DNA from: Bacteroidota bacterium
Lineage (GTDB): Bacteria; Bacteroidota; Bacteroidia; Cytophagales; Cyclobacteriaceae
NCBI GenBank assembly: GCA_018266055.1
Contig: JAFDYT010000002.1
Location: 410,373 to 474,372, forward strand
Direction of reading: 5' to 3'
DNA: 64,000 nt
A model generated the notes under the pieces. The model had not been told where the DNA came from. It was given only the letters and a program-made list of their open reading frames with translations, and searched no databases. Every line of letters starts with the position of its first letter. The stretch's first letter is position 1. This document shows positions 43,552 to 53,538 of the stretch, one piece after another. The translations under genes were made by a program, and so were the position numbers.

Positions 43552-43552
43552 T

Positions 43553-44131
43553 TCAAAAGGAATGGTTCATCACAAATTCATTTTGCACAAAACGTTTGCG
43601 TGGTGTAAGCTCACGTTCCTGCAAAGGCTGCGGCAGTTGGTCTACAGAACCTGGATATCCGATGGCCATGATGACGCCCACTTCATAGGCATCGGGTATA
43701 TTGAGGTTTTCGCGCAAAGTAAGTTGATTAAATCCTCCCATCTGGTGAACATTCAACCCGAAATGAGTGGCCTGCAGCGACAAGAATGCATTGGCTGCGC
43801 CAAGGTCATATTTAGCAGAGTTATTTAGCCGTTCGTTTTGGAGATGATTTTTGCGGACGAGACTCACCAGCAACAACGGAGCATCTTTTGCCCAGCTTTT
43901 ATTGCCATCGTTTAAGGAAGAAAATATTTTATTCCAAAGGTCAGGCTGATCTTTGGTGGCGTAGATGTACGTCCACGGCTGTTCGTTGACGCTCGATGGA
44001 GCCCAACGAGCCGCTTCAAAAAGAGACTTAATTTTTTCTGGTTCAATCGGTGCCGTACTGTAGGCGCGAAGGCTTCGACGGTTCTTAATTATTTCCAGAA
44101 TATCGGTTTCAAATTCGGATGAGACTTTCAT
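43553..44131 (-). CDS. NAD(P)H nitroreductase-family flavoprotein
   Basis: An FMN-binding oxidoreductase of about 192 residues. The start is ATG 44131 (MKVSSEFETDILEIIKNRRSLRAYS); a GTG reading from 44158 lies inside the upstream palindrome. Family motifs are RRSLRAYSTAPI, EAARWAPSSVNEQPWTYI and the C-terminal GVIMAIGYPG. The substrate is unknown. First gene of the three-gene operon with osmC and the CDGSH protein. Confidence 0.9.
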   Translation of the reverse strand: MKVSSEFETDILEIIKNRRSLRAYSTAPIEPEKIKSLFEAARWAPSSVNEQPWTYIYATKDQPDLWNKIFSSLNDGNKSWAKDAPLLLVSLVRKNHLQNERLNNSAKYDLGAANAFLSLQATHFGLNVHQMGGFNQLTLRENLNIPDAYEVGVIMAIGYPGSVDQLPQPLQERELTPRKRFVQNEFVMNHSF

Positions 44132-44142
44132 GACTTCACTTG

Positions 44143-44164
44143 TTTTAAGTGTAAACACTTAAAA
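44143..44164. promoter_or_regulatory. Perfect 22-bp palindrome, probable operator of the nitroreductase operon
   Basis: Two perfect 10-base arms, TTTTAAGTGT and its reverse complement, separated by AA. It lies 11 bases upstream of the nitroreductase ATG. Dyads of this size are typical of MarR- or TetR-type repressor sites, which often control nitroreductase and osmC genes; no such regulator is encoded beside it. No U-run follows on either strand, so it is not a terminator. Confidence 0.72.
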
Positions 44165-44212
44165 TCAAATTAGGTTCAACTAACCTGTTCTGTCTTGAAA
44201 TTCGCGAATGCG

Positions 44213-45100
44213 TCAGTCCATTGGCACATTGACGTGCCGCTCCGCGTGATACGATGAGCGCACCAGCGGGCCCGCCTCCACATACTTAAGGCCGCGCTTC
44301 AAACCTTCTTCTTTATACATTTCAAAAGTATCCGGATGGATAAACTCGGCTACTTCGAGGTGCATCTTGGTGGGCTGCAGATATTGTCCCAACGTCAGGA
44401 TCATCAGCCCGTTGGCGGCCAGATCATCCATGGCTTTGAATACTTCTTCTTTGGTTTCACCTACGCCAAGCATGATACCTGTTTTGGTGCGCATGCCTGC
44501 TTCGCGAATGCGTTTGATTTGCTCAAGGCTTCGCTCGTATTTTGCCTGGGGGCGAACAATGCGATACAACCGTCCAACGGTTTCGATATTATGACTTACC
44601 ACTTCTTGTTTTCCTTCGATCATGCGGTAGAGCGCATCCCAGTTACCCTTGGTATCAGGGATTAATGTTTCAATAGTGGTAGTAGGGCTTTGCTGTTTGG
44701 TTTGCACTACGGTTTGGTACCACACTTCTGCACCACGGTCTTTGAGCTCATCGCGGTTTACTGAGGTGATCACTGCATGCTTTACGCCCATCAACTTGAT
44801 TGCTTCGGCCACACGACGTGGTTCGTCCATGTCGTATTCCGTAGGGCGACCTGTAGCCACCGCACAGAAGGTACAACTCCGCGTGCAAATGTTTCCCAGA
44901 ATCATGAACGTGGCCGTGCCTGCGCCCCAGCATTCGCCCATGTTGGGGCAATTGCCGCTTTCGCAAATGGTATGAAGTTTATTCTCATCTACCAGCCTGC
45001 GCACCTTGGCATACTCAGGCCCAATGGGAAGTTTCACGCGAAGCCAGTCAGGCTTGCGTTTTTTTGTTTCTTCTTTCGATATGACGGGAAGTTCAATCAT
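44213..45100 (-). CDS. lipA: Lipoyl synthase
   Basis: Radical-SAM enzyme that inserts two sulphurs into protein-bound octanoyl groups. A 295-residue protein with the auxiliary-cluster cysteines [12 protein letters not shown] (46-57), the radical-SAM CTRSCTFC (72-79) and the C-terminal [11 protein letters not shown]. It is 52 bases downstream of gcvH, whose product is one of its substrates. Confidence 0.97.
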   Translation of the reverse strand: MIELPVISKEETKKRKPDWLRVKLPIGPEYAKVRRLVDENKLHTICESGNCPNMGECWGAGTATFMILGNICTRSCTFCAVATGRPTEYDMDEPRRVAEAIKLMGVKHAVITSVNRDELKDRGAEVWYQTVVQTKQQSPTTTIETLIPDTKGNWDALYRMIEGKQEVVSHNIETVGRLYRIVRPQAKYERSLEQIKRIREAGMRTKTGIMLGVGETKEEVFKAMDDLAANGLMILTLGQYLQPTKMHLEVAEFIHPDTFEMYKEEGLKRGLKYVEAGPLVRSSYHAERHVNVPMD

Positions 45101-45152
45101 GAATTAGAGGCAGATTTATATCCGGCACGAAGGCACCGGATGTAAAATCAAA

Positions 45153-45533
45153 TTACTTACCAATAAGTTCCTTGTATTGATCGGCCGACAAAAGGCCATT
45201 TACTTCTGCGGTATTTTTGATCGTTACTTTGATCATCCAGCCTTCGCCGTACGGATCGCTGTTTACTTTCTCAGGTGCTGTTTCCAGTGACTTGTTGAAT
45301 TCAATTATTTTTCCTCCTACAGGCAAAAACAAATCAGAAACGGTTTTCACTGCTTCTACCGTGCCAAAGACTGCGTGTTGCTCAAGTTCTTGTCCGGCGG
45401 TAGTCACATCTACATAGACGATGTCTCCCAATTCGCCCTGGGCAAATTCTGTGATACCAACGATAGCCGTTGAGCCATCAATTTTTACCCATTCGTGATC
45501 TTTGGTGTACTTTAATTCTGCGGGGATATTCAT
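45153..45533 (-). CDS. gcvH: Glycine cleavage system H protein
   Basis: Carries the lipoyl arm that shuttles the aminomethyl group of glycine in the cleavage system. A 126-residue protein with the lipoylated Lys63 in [16 protein letters not shown] and the GEGWMIKV segment. A consensus promoter lies just upstream, so gcvH-lipA is transcribed independently of sprA. Confidence 0.97.
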   Translation of the reverse strand: MNIPAELKYTKDHEWVKIDGSTAIVGITEFAQGELGDIVYVDVTTAGQELEQHAVFGTVEAVKTVSDLFLPVGGKIIEFNKSLETAPEKVNSDPYGEGWMIKVTIKNTAEVNGLLSADQYKELIGK

Positions 45534-45555
45534 AATTGAAAATAATTTAGGAACG

Positions 45556-45585
45556 CAAAAGTAACTTTAAATGATGAATTTTCAA
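45556..45585 (-). promoter_or_regulatory. Consensus Bacteroidota promoter for gcvH-lipA
   Basis: On the minus strand TTG (45585-45583), exactly 19 bases, then TACTTTTG (45563-45556), matching TTG-N19-TAnnTTTG. It lies between the sprA stop and the gcvH ATG. Confidence 0.85.
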
Positions 45586-45607
45586 TGAAGAAACCCTTCG
45601 CCTATAG

Positions 45608-48600
45608 CTACTGCGTCAGGCTGAAAATCACCTTTACTCCTCCTTTGGTAGTCGCCCTGAAATACGAGTTGGAAACGAGCGGGTCGTTGGTGGTGCGTTC
45701 AATATACGCCTGCACTTGTAGTTTTTTATTTACCATGTAGCTAATGTTCGGCCTCAGCTGGAAATTGATGTTACCGTTAGTCACCGTGCTTCCTTCGTCA
45801 ATGCGGCGTTGGATGGTTTCGTTGTTGGTTACACTCATCGTAAGCTTGAACGTCACGTCATTTTTCAACGTGATAATTCTGCCCTGATCGCGGAAAGGCA
45901 GGCGCATGTTATTTTTGGTAAAGCCAACCTCAAGCGACCAATCTTTACCATTCACTTCCGTGATTTGGGCGTTGGGTACGTTCAGTGAAATATCGCGTTT
46001 GGTTTTGTAGTTAAAAGCTATAGTCAGCTTTTTCTTGGTCTTTATGTTTATCCCGATCAGCGGTGCAAAGGTTTCGCTGATGATCACCTGATTGATCACA
46101 AAAATAGGTGCAAGTTTACCGCTCGTACTAGATGTGTCTGTGGCAGCGAAACTACTGCTTGTGTTGTAACGCTCAATATTGTTGTTAAGCCCAAGCTGGG
46201 CGATGTTGTTGTACAACATGGAGTTGTTGTACTGTGCCACTGAATATGACGAAGTGTACGCATGACTCAGCGTGATGGAAGTGAAAATATCTTTCAGCCC
46301 CTCTAACTTGTTTAGTCCTGAATAATCGAGGCGCCAGTTGGGCAACGGAATAGAAGGGAATGGCGAAAGCCCTACTGTCTGTGCCGACCTTCCGGAATAG
46401 GCAGCAATAAATGCAGGGATCAATACGTCCTGCGATTGTCCTTCGTAGCCAGTAGCTCTGTAACTACTGAAACGCTGCTGGATGATATCTCTGTTCTTAA
46501 TGAATTGATTAAACACATCCGACTTCAGTGAGTTGTTGTTTTTAAATGCTGTGCCGATAGAAATAAATGAAATCCGATAACTTCCCGCGCGTGCCGGGCT
46601 AAGATCAATGTAATTATTGAAACCTGTTGTGTCTTTGTAAATCTCCTGGAATGTGGCATTGGATTTTTTGCTTGCATCCAATTGAATTTTTAAATCCATC
46701 GACGGTTCGAGATTAGCACGGAGGCTCAGGTCTTTGGTTTGATTTTGTGTGAATGGTGTTGTAAGGTATTTGTTGTGTGTAAGCCATCCATTGGAGGCTG
46801 CACGATGCGCGATCATCGGGTCTTGCTGGCCCAATATAAAACCGATGCCCGGCGCCATCCACGAATCGTCGAGGCCAAACAAGTGTGGCGTTTTCACAAA
46901 GCCAGGCAAAACTGTTCCCTGCGAAACCGTGTAGCTACCATTGATGCTGCGCAGCGACATTATCAGGCGCAACAATCCTTTCATGAGCTTAAGTTCCGGT
47001 GGATGCGGTAAGGTATCTGCCTTGGCAAGGCGTGCGCGTTCAGCCGCATTTTTTGGTGGTGGCGGAGGAGGAGGCTTGGGTGTGTTGATGCTTTTTAGAA
47101 ACCCAATCTTATTGTACAGCTTCACAATGTCAAGCTTTCCGGTGTACGACTGGTTCTGTGTATTCTGCACTATATTACCAAGATTCAGCTTTGGGTCAGA
47201 TTGAAGTGGACCCGCCCTCCAGTTATATCCTACATTGTATTTATAATCTCCCCCGATCCAGTTGGTGGCGGGAAACTTATCAAAAGGCATGGTGTAGTTT
47301 AGCGTGATGTTTTGTTCAAAATATTTAATGCGTCCCATGCGCTTAAGGTTATTGATAATCGTGTCACGCTTTTCACGTGTGTCGATATCACCCTTCGGCT
47401 CGTCAATGATCGCATTGACTGTTGCATTGTAATCAAGCTTGAGTGACTTGGTGAGCGACCAGCCGATATTGTAGTAGCGGTTAAACACAAAATACTTTTG
47501 GAAGTTTGGCGTATTGTAACTATAACTTGCTGAATTAGTGCTGCTGTTGCGATACGCCATTTTTGAAAACGATCGCTCGAGTTCACCGCGCACCGAAATA
47601 CTTGCCGGCATCGGATTAAAATTAAAATCCTTAACAAGCTGCAGGTGTTTTGAAGAAACGAATTTAACATCCGAGAACGGCTGAAACCCTTTGAACTTCG
47701 ATTGATACTGCCAGGCTACCGCACCCTTCACGTTCTTTCGTGTGTTGGTCTCCAGATTGAAATTGGATTGTGTGGCTTCGGTAAACGAATAGGTAAAGGC
47801 AAAATTTTCAATATCGTAAAGATGACTCTTGGCGTCTTTCTTTACTTTGGTTTTGCGCACATTCGTGAAATTAATACTTCGTCGGAACGACCGGTCTTGA
47901 ATTATCTTCAGGTAATTACTTCGCTCGGCATCGGTACTAAACGCCTGCAAGGCGGCGCCAATACGCAAGTCCGGATTGGCCGGGTCATACTTCGGATCGA
48001 TAATGATGCTCTCATAACTAAAGAACATCGGTATCTTCAACCCCCACTGCCGCGGCAAAAGTTTGTCGAGATTAAGGTTGGCTGAAAAATCAAATTGATT
48101 GGTATTGCCTCGGGCGCGTTCAGAAATTTTTGTTTGCACGCCGCCGTAACCAAAGCCGATGTGTCGGAATGATCCGGTGACTGTTCCCAGATCTGCGAGC
48201 TTGGCGCTTACTACGGCATTGGCCGCCCATCCGGCAGTCTGATCAAAATCGGTGAGGCGAAGTTCATCGGCCCAAAGACAAACGTCATACGTCTTGCCAT
48301 CGTCGCGCGGGTTGCGCACACCAATCATGATCATCTTCAACTGACTTAAATCGGGACGGCCCATCACACGGATAAAATGCTTACCGTCGCTGGTTGGCTG
48401 TGCACCGGCTAATGGGTAAGGTACTTTAAGGTCATAGCCAAGTTGGTCGCGCTTAATTTTCAACGCATACAATTCATCCAATGCCAGGTCAATCTGATTT
48501 TGTTCAGGCCACACATCGGTTGCCAGGCGAGTTCCCGGAGGAGTTATTTTCAGTGGCAACTCTATGTCATAATAGTTTTGGTCGAAGTCTGTTCCCAAAC

Positions 48601-51600
48601 GAAGGAAACCGCGCACCTGATTGTCTTTCACCAGCGGGCCATGAGCGCTCAAAAACATTTTGATGCGCTTGTAATTGAATAAATCCATCGACACGATTTT
48701 GTACATCGCACGACCATCGCCGTCAGGCAAGGCGGTCACACAAAGCTGACCAGACTGCTCATTCAATCTTCTGGATACCACCGAGGTCACATCCCTGTCG
48801 CGCGCTAACGGCTCGACATAGCCGGGCTTGTTGGCATCGGGCTGACTGTTTTCTTCGATGTTCACCGTTGACACAGTGAAATTATCCAGGTTCGGCTCGA
48901 TCACCTGTGTAAGCGCCGACTCCTGCAGGTTCCCTGCATATTGCCTCCATCGCTGACCGACCGAGCGGAAGTTTGCCATACGTAACACTACAGGCTGAGT
49001 GAATCCAGACATGATCATCCGGATATACTTGATGGTTTTGAATCCGGTGATCGTGCCGTATTGTGAATCAAAATCACGAATGGGAATACGGAACAAATAC
49101 CATGTCACACCTTCCGAGGGTATTTCCTGTGAAGGCTTGGCCACTATTTTATCTACAATGTATTTACTTCCTACATCCATTCCCGGTTTTAGGTCAACGT
49201 TGTAGATGTAATAATTCTCGGCCGTGGTTAGCGTGTTGTCACCGTTCAAGTCTTCATTGTCAGGGATGGTTGTGCCGGAAGCCGAGTAGGGAGAAGCTCC
49301 CGAAACAATCGGCGAATTGTTCTCCATCCCGTTGTAGTTTTTATAACGCTCCAGAATCTGCGCCTTTTTGCTATCGAAATCAGCGCCGAGATAATATTGG
49401 AAGTCGTCGGCGGATGGGTCTTTACTTACTACGGTAGCCGCGGCGGGGTTTGTGTTTTTCAATGCCGACAAAAAGTCTTTCAGCTTTCCATTGGGATCAT
49501 TCTCCAAAGCGTTGCTCAATCCATCCAAACCTACATCCTGATTGGGACGTGAGGTGGTAGAGTTATCAAAGGCATTGTTCAGGTATTGTTTGTTCGACAC
49601 ATAACCCCACGCGCTGTTGGTGTACACTCCGTCATACACTCCTCTGGCAAGAGCATCATCGGCTGGCAATCCGTTTTCAAAAGATTGTAAGTTATCGTGG
49701 CCAACATCTTCAGAGATATCTCCAAGGTGAAAGGTCAGTTTTCCGCCGGTGGTGTTGTTGATTTTATTGCCGTTGCCATCGTCGATCAAACCATACTGTG
49801 ATTTTATAAACGGATCCATCATCCAGAATTCAACATACTCAATGTTGGCGGCGTCAAAATCAACGTTGGTGCGAATAGCCGTAGTTACACCAGCCCAGTT
49901 GCCCTGAGGATTGGTTAGCGTTCCATCGCTATTTAGTTTTGGATTGTAATTGTATTGTCCCCGTTCGGTAGGATAATATGCAAGGTTGAGAACCGGTTGA
50001 TAGAAATTCCCGACATACGGATCAAACCCTGGAAATATTTCCTGCGGCGTAATCGGTCGGACATAGTGGTTTTTCACATCTATGTTCTGCGGAGCATACG
50101 AACTTCCCGAGCCACTCAAGTAAAAGATATTATCAATCTGATACCACGCCAGCTTTGCGCGATTGTATCCTGCAGAAAGATTATTGACAACGCCATTGCT
50201 CGGATCAATCTTCGGATCGCCAAGCGGTGTAGAGGCAAGTCGCCAGCTCTGCGGCGCCATCAAACTGTACGGAGTCGCCGCGTTTTCAAAGTCGTCGATG
50301 AAGGAAGTCCCCTGCCCTCCGATCTTGTTAGATGTTCCGGGAAGCAACTGGGCAAACTCTGCATTGACACTGATGGTGGAAACTTCTTTGGTTTGAAGAA
50401 AGGGCAACGCGTCGACCATCTTGGTGAGTACGCGCGAATTTTTTTTCATGTTAAAGTCCAGGCCATACTGCAGGTTGCGTGCTGGTTCATTGCCGATCAG
50501 GTTACGCGAGATGAGCGGCCGCTCATTGTAATACAAAAATGTACCGCCAATATTGATGTCGTCGCTGAGTTTGTAGTCGAGTCGCGTGCCGAGCAGCGAT
50601 CGCGTTTGAAATGCAAATGGATCCTGCTGTTCGTAGGTGATGTCAAGATCTTTTCCTGAACTTAAAATTCCTTCGTTGAGAATCGTGACCTTTCCAAAGG
50701 TGTAGTCAACCGTGTAATCTGTTCCTTCACGAAGTGGTGTTCCACCCGCATACACTTTCACTGAACCGTGCGTGATGTTGAATCCCTGAATGATAATGTC
50801 ACGGCCAGAGCCTGCCTTGAACGAACCTGTGAAAAAGAATTTGTTTTTCGTAGTCACCAGCGCCGCTTCTGCTTGCGTAGTGTGATACAGCGTGTCGTAC
50901 AGGTATTTGTTGATCAGCGCCGCGCGTGTGTCTGCGTTGATGGAACTTTGGTTGAACAGATTAAGCAGCGGCTTATTGAACGGCTCGAGGTAAGGCACAA
51001 TGATGAGGCCGGAGGTAGAATTTATAGTAATACCTTCCACATAATCGAAGTTGCCATCTGGTTGCGGATCGTTGTACGGGTTGAGCCGGTCGAGACCAAT
51101 CACCGAGATAAGTTGTTGCGTTCCGGCAGGGCCCGATACTTGCAGCTGCGGATTGTCCTTACCTGAAAAGTCGTCGCGGTAAATCACCCGAAGTTGAAAT
51201 CCATCTCTCGTCAGCGAGGTGACGTTGAGGTTGTAAATGTTTTTCATCATCAGGTTCCACGTCGGCAAAATTTTTCCTGTGTTAGGATCTTTCACTTTGA
51301 TGGATCGAGGCCGCAGCATCTTCAAATAGATTACGTCGGTGGTGGCCTTGTTCGAATAATCTTCAGTAAGCTCACCAACTTTGTACACCACTCCATTGTA
51401 GGTGTATTCAAACGCCACGGCGAGCGCCTCGTCGTTTTGCAGTTTGCGCTGAAGGGTGATGTAGCCCAGTTGCGCGTTAAGCGTATATTCTGTGGTTGCT
51501 AACTTCCGTGCGCTCGTTATCTTTTCGTAATCGACTCCCGACACCAGACCGGTACCAAACGTTGGTCCTTGCAGCAAAGCTTCTATGCCGACTGATGCAG

Positions 51601-52855
51601 CAGGAAGCGGGCTGCCTTTCTTTTGCAGAAAATTATAAAACAATCCGTTGGCGCCATTGCCTGCGGGTGTAGCAGGAAAGGAACCAAACACATCTGTACG
51701 ATGAATTTTATCTGACTCGCCCATGTCCATGAAGGCCACTACATCGCGCAGTGATTGTGTATCGTTTTGCCGGTTGATGGAATACACCTCCAGACGCGTA
51801 ATGTTGATACCCGACGCCACCTGGCCGGGAATTGCTTTCAACCATTCTTCAAAATGATCGCGGAAAAACTGAGCAAGAAAAAAGTGCCGGTTGTCATCGT
51901 ACTGCGATGCTACGATTTCAAATGGCCGGCCTTGCGCCATTCCGTTTCCACTTCCCGCCACGTGCAGGGTCGATTGCTTTCCACGTTGCGTGGTCGCGAT
52001 CACCGTAGTCATCAGTTTTCCAAATTGCAATTGCGCCTTTACGCCAAACAGGTTTTGCGCTCCTTTGATCAAGCTGTTGTTCAGCGGCAGTCCCACGTTT
52101 CCGATCTCAAGTTTTTTCAGCAGGTCTTCCTTCAAGCCCGAGTATTCCACCTTCATCGTGTTTTGAAAGTCGAAGGAGTTGTTGGTATCGAAGTTGGTGC
52201 TGATCTTCAGTTTCTCGCCCACCTTACCGGATACACTAAGGTTGATCTGCTGCCCAAATTCAAGACCACCGTTACGCTGCTGCCGAATGGGAATGGAAGG
52301 GTTTTGGATTTTCTGGAAAGAAGCGCCGAGGTCGAGTGTCACATTACCCTTCGGCGTGAGCTCAACATAGCTTCCGCCAAAGAGCCGATCAAGCAGCGGG
52401 CTCATGTACAACTTGGGCAGCAAGTTGCGGCTGCTCACTGCACTCTCGCCATCAAGGGCCAGACTTTTGCTCTGGTAATAATTTTTTTGGAAGACCTGAT
52501 CCTGTTGTCTGCTGAAATCGCGAAACGACATGGTCGAATTTGGACGGAAGTCGATCTTGCCCATCTTCTCCGAAATGTTGTAGTGCATTCCGGTATCCAG
52601 CGTAATGTTGGTCGAAAGACTTTTGGGGTCTTTCAGGAAAAGAGGCGATGACGTGGTGTAGTTAGAAAATGGGTCGCCGTGGCGGTCGCGCACACGGAAG
52701 TTAGGCAAGTATGGATTAACGATCCGGTACCGCGCCGAATCCTGTTTTTTGGTTTTGAGTGTGTCTTGGGCAACGGCAATAGCTGAGGGCCAGCATATTG
52801 CAATGCAAATGCCCAGTCCTATTATGGCCTGCAGTTTCCGTTGTATCCCTCTCAA
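45608..52855 (-). CDS. sprA: T9SS outer-membrane translocon protein SprA
   Basis: The very large outer-membrane barrel through which T9SS cargo passes (called Sov in Porphyromonas). The frame is 2415 residues with a signal peptide (about 1-30, ending AVAQD), the family length. The SprA repeats recur, for example PKLYMSPLLDRLFGG, GVKAQLQFGKLMTTVIATTQRGKQ, VEFWMMDPF and WADELRLTDFD. The ending FRATTKGGVKVIFSLTQ looks like a barrel strand. Its upstream neighbour is ruvA (6-base gap) and downstream is gcvH; maeB-ruvA-sprA-gcvH is a known neighbourhood in Bacteroidota. Confidence 0.96.
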   Translation of the reverse strand: MRGIQRKLQAIIGLGICIAICWPSAIAVAQDTLKTKKQDSARYRIVNPYLPNFRVRDRHGDPFSNYTTSSPLFLKDPKSLSTNITLDTGMHYNISEKMGKIDFRPNSTMSFRDFSRQQDQVFQKNYYQSKSLALDGESAVSSRNLLPKLYMSPLLDRLFGGSYVELTPKGNVTLDLGASFQKIQNPSIPIRQQRNGGLEFGQQINLSVSGKVGEKLKISTNFDTNNSFDFQNTMKVEYSGLKEDLLKKLEIGNVGLPLNNSLIKGAQNLFGVKAQLQFGKLMTTVIATTQRGKQSTLHVAGSGNGMAQGRPFEIVASQYDDNRHFFLAQFFRDHFEEWLKAIPGQVASGINITRLEVYSINRQNDTQSLRDVVAFMDMGESDKIHRTDVFGSFPATPAGNGANGLFYNFLQKKGSPLPAASVGIEALLQGPTFGTGLVSGVDYEKITSARKLATTEYTLNAQLGYITLQRKLQNDEALAVAFEYTYNGVVYKVGELTEDYSNKATTDVIYLKMLRPRSIKVKDPNTGKILPTWNLMMKNIYNLNVTSLTRDGFQLRVIYRDDFSGKDNPQLQVSGPAGTQQLISVIGLDRLNPYNDPQPDGNFDYVEGITINSTSGLIIVPYLEPFNKPLLNLFNQSSINADTRAALINKYLYDTLYHTTQAEAALVTTKNKFFFTGSFKAGSGRDIIIQGFNITHGSVKVYAGGTPLREGTDYTVDYTFGKVTILNEGILSSGKDLDITYEQQDPFAFQTRSLLGTRLDYKLSDDINIGGTFLYYNERPLISRNLIGNEPARNLQYGLDFNMKKNSRVLTKMVDALPFLQTKEVSTISVNAEFAQLLPGTSNKIGGQGTSFIDDFENAATPYSLMAPQSWRLASTPLGDPKIDPSNGVVNNLSAGYNRAKLAWYQIDNIFYLSGSGSSYAPQNIDVKNHYVRPITPQEIFPGFDPYVGNFYQPVLNLAYYPTERGQYNYNPKLNSDGTLTNPQGNWAGVTTAIRTNVDFDAANIEYVEFWMMDPFIKSQYGLIDDGNGNKINNTTGGKLTFHLGDISEDVGHDNLQSFENGLPADDALARGVYDGVYTNSAWGYVSNKQYLNNAFDNSTTSRPNQDVGLDGLSNALENDPNGKLKDFLSALKNTNPAAATVVSKDPSADDFQYYLGADFDSKKAQILERYKNYNGMENNSPIVSGASPYSASGTTIPDNEDLNGDNTLTTAENYYIYNVDLKPGMDVGSKYIVDKIVAKPSQEIPSEGVTWYLFRIPIRDFDSQYGTITGFKTIKYIRMIMSGFTQPVVLRMANFRSVGQRWRQYAGNLQESALTQVIEPNLDNFTVSTVNIEENSQPDANKPGYVEPLARDRDVTSVVSRRLNEQSGQLCVTALPDGDGRAMYKIVSMDLFNYKRIKMFLSAHGPLVKDNQVRGFLRLGTDFDQNYYDIELPLKITPPGTRLATDVWPEQNQIDLALDELYALKIKRDQLGYDLKVPYPLAGAQPTSDGKHFIRVMGRPDLSQLKMIMIGVRNPRDDGKTYDVCLWADELRLTDFDQTAGWAANAVVSAKLADLGTVTGSFRHIGFGYGGVQTKISERARGNTNQFDFSANLNLDKLLPRQWGLKIPMFFSYESIIIDPKYDPANPDLRIGAALQAFSTDAERSNYLKIIQDRSFRRSINFTNVRKTKVKKDAKSHLYDIENFAFTYSFTEATQSNFNLETNTRKNVKGAVAWQYQSKFKGFQPFSDVKFVSSKHLQLVKDFNFNPMPASISVRGELERSFSKMAYRNSSTNSASYSYNTPNFQKYFVFNRYYNIGWSLTKSLKLDYNATVNAIIDEPKGDIDTREKRDTIINNLKRMGRIKYFEQNITLNYTMPFDKFPATNWIGGDYKYNVGYNWRAGPLQSDPKLNLGNIVQNTQNQSYTGKLDIVKLYNKIGFLKSINTPKPPPPPPPKNAAERARLAKADTLPHPPELKLMKGLLRLIMSLRSINGSYTVSQGTVLPGFVKTPHLFGLDDSWMAPGIGFILGQQDPMIAHRAASNGWLTHNKYLTTPFTQNQTKDLSLRANLEPSMDLKIQLDASKKSNATFQEIYKDTTGFNNYIDLSPARAGSYRISFISIGTAFKNNNSLKSDVFNQFIKNRDIIQQRFSSYRATGYEGQSQDVLIPAFIAAYSGRSAQTVGLSPFPSIPLPNWRLDYSGLNKLEGLKDIFTSITLSHAYTSSYSVAQYNNSMLYNNIAQLGLNNNIERYNTSSSFAATDTSSTSGKLAPIFVINQVIISETFAPLIGINIKTKKKLTIAFNYKTKRDISLNVPNAQITEVNGKDWSLEVGFTKNNMRLPFRDQGRIITLKNDVTFKLTMSVTNNETIQRRIDEGSTVTNGNINFQLRPNISYMVNKKLQVQAYIERTTNDPLVSNSYFRATTKGGVKVIFSLTQ

Positions 52856-52861
52856 TCGTAT

Positions 52862-53452
52862 TTAGGCGGTTTTTAATGCTTGCTTCACCAGCTCTTCCAA
52901 AGTAATTGCTCCTCCCGTCCTCTTCAACAGGGCGTCAATACTCTTCTCAGCCTGCGCTTTGCCGATGCCCAGCGTAACCAACGCTGTTAACGCTTCCTGA
53001 CGCATGGTATTGCGCGCTAAACCTGGAATTCCGGGGGTTTCTTCAAGGGTTTCGCGCTTCACTTTATCCTTCAGTTCCAGGATCAATCGCTGCGCTGTTT
53101 TGCCTCCGATTCCCTTCACGGCCTGGAGCGCTGCCGCATTTTCGTGAACAATAGCTGATTTCAATTCTTCGGGTGGCAGATAGCTCAACACCACGAGCGC
53201 CGTGTTGGGCCCCACACCGTTTACCGAAATAAGCAGTTGAAACATCTGTTTCTCCGATTCGGTGGCAAATCCATACAAAATCTGGGCGTCCTCACGCACG
53301 TGGAGGTAGGTCGCCAGCCGGATGTCTTCGCGGTCTTTAATTTCTGAAAAAGTGTGCAACGAAATTCCTACCTGATAGCCAATGCCATTCACTTCGATTA
53401 TCACATGGGTAGGTTCTTTGTGAACAAGTTTCCCCTTGAGGTACGCAATCAT
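52862..53452 (-). CDS. ruvA: Holliday junction branch migration protein RuvA
   Basis: Binds Holliday junctions and loads the RuvB motor. The 196-residue protein has MIAYLKGKLVHKEPTHVIIEVNGIGYQV (OB fold), two helix-hairpin-helix motifs (VNGVGPNTALVVL and VKGIGGKTAQRLILELKDK) and a C-terminal domain that contacts RuvB (about 148-196). It sits six bases before sprA. Confidence 0.96.
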   Translation of the reverse strand: MIAYLKGKLVHKEPTHVIIEVNGIGYQVGISLHTFSEIKDREDIRLATYLHVREDAQILYGFATESEKQMFQLLISVNGVGPNTALVVLSYLPPEELKSAIVHENAAALQAVKGIGGKTAQRLILELKDKVKRETLEETPGIPGLARNTMRQEALTALVTLGIGKAQAEKSIDALLKRTGGAITLEELVKQALKTA

Positions 53453-53538
53453 GGACTGAATTTGAAAATTTGAAAATTAGTGATTTTGAAAATCAAATCC
53501 ACGGGTAATTGTCACCTTCGAAAGGGAAACTTTCGGTT

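Noticed and set aside
45120-45141. ATCCGG/CCGGAT hairpin between gcvH and lipA as terminator
   Set aside because: Six-bp stem with a 10-base loop and no T-run; the genes are likely co-transcribed.
49955-50659. Plus-strand open frame of 234 codons opposite sprA
   Set aside because: Shadow of sprA; no domain, unlike real genes in composition.
51755-52651. Long plus-strand open frame of about 300 codons opposite sprA
   Set aside because: It is fully antisense to conserved SprA codons, has no recognisable domain and reflects the codon use of the real gene.
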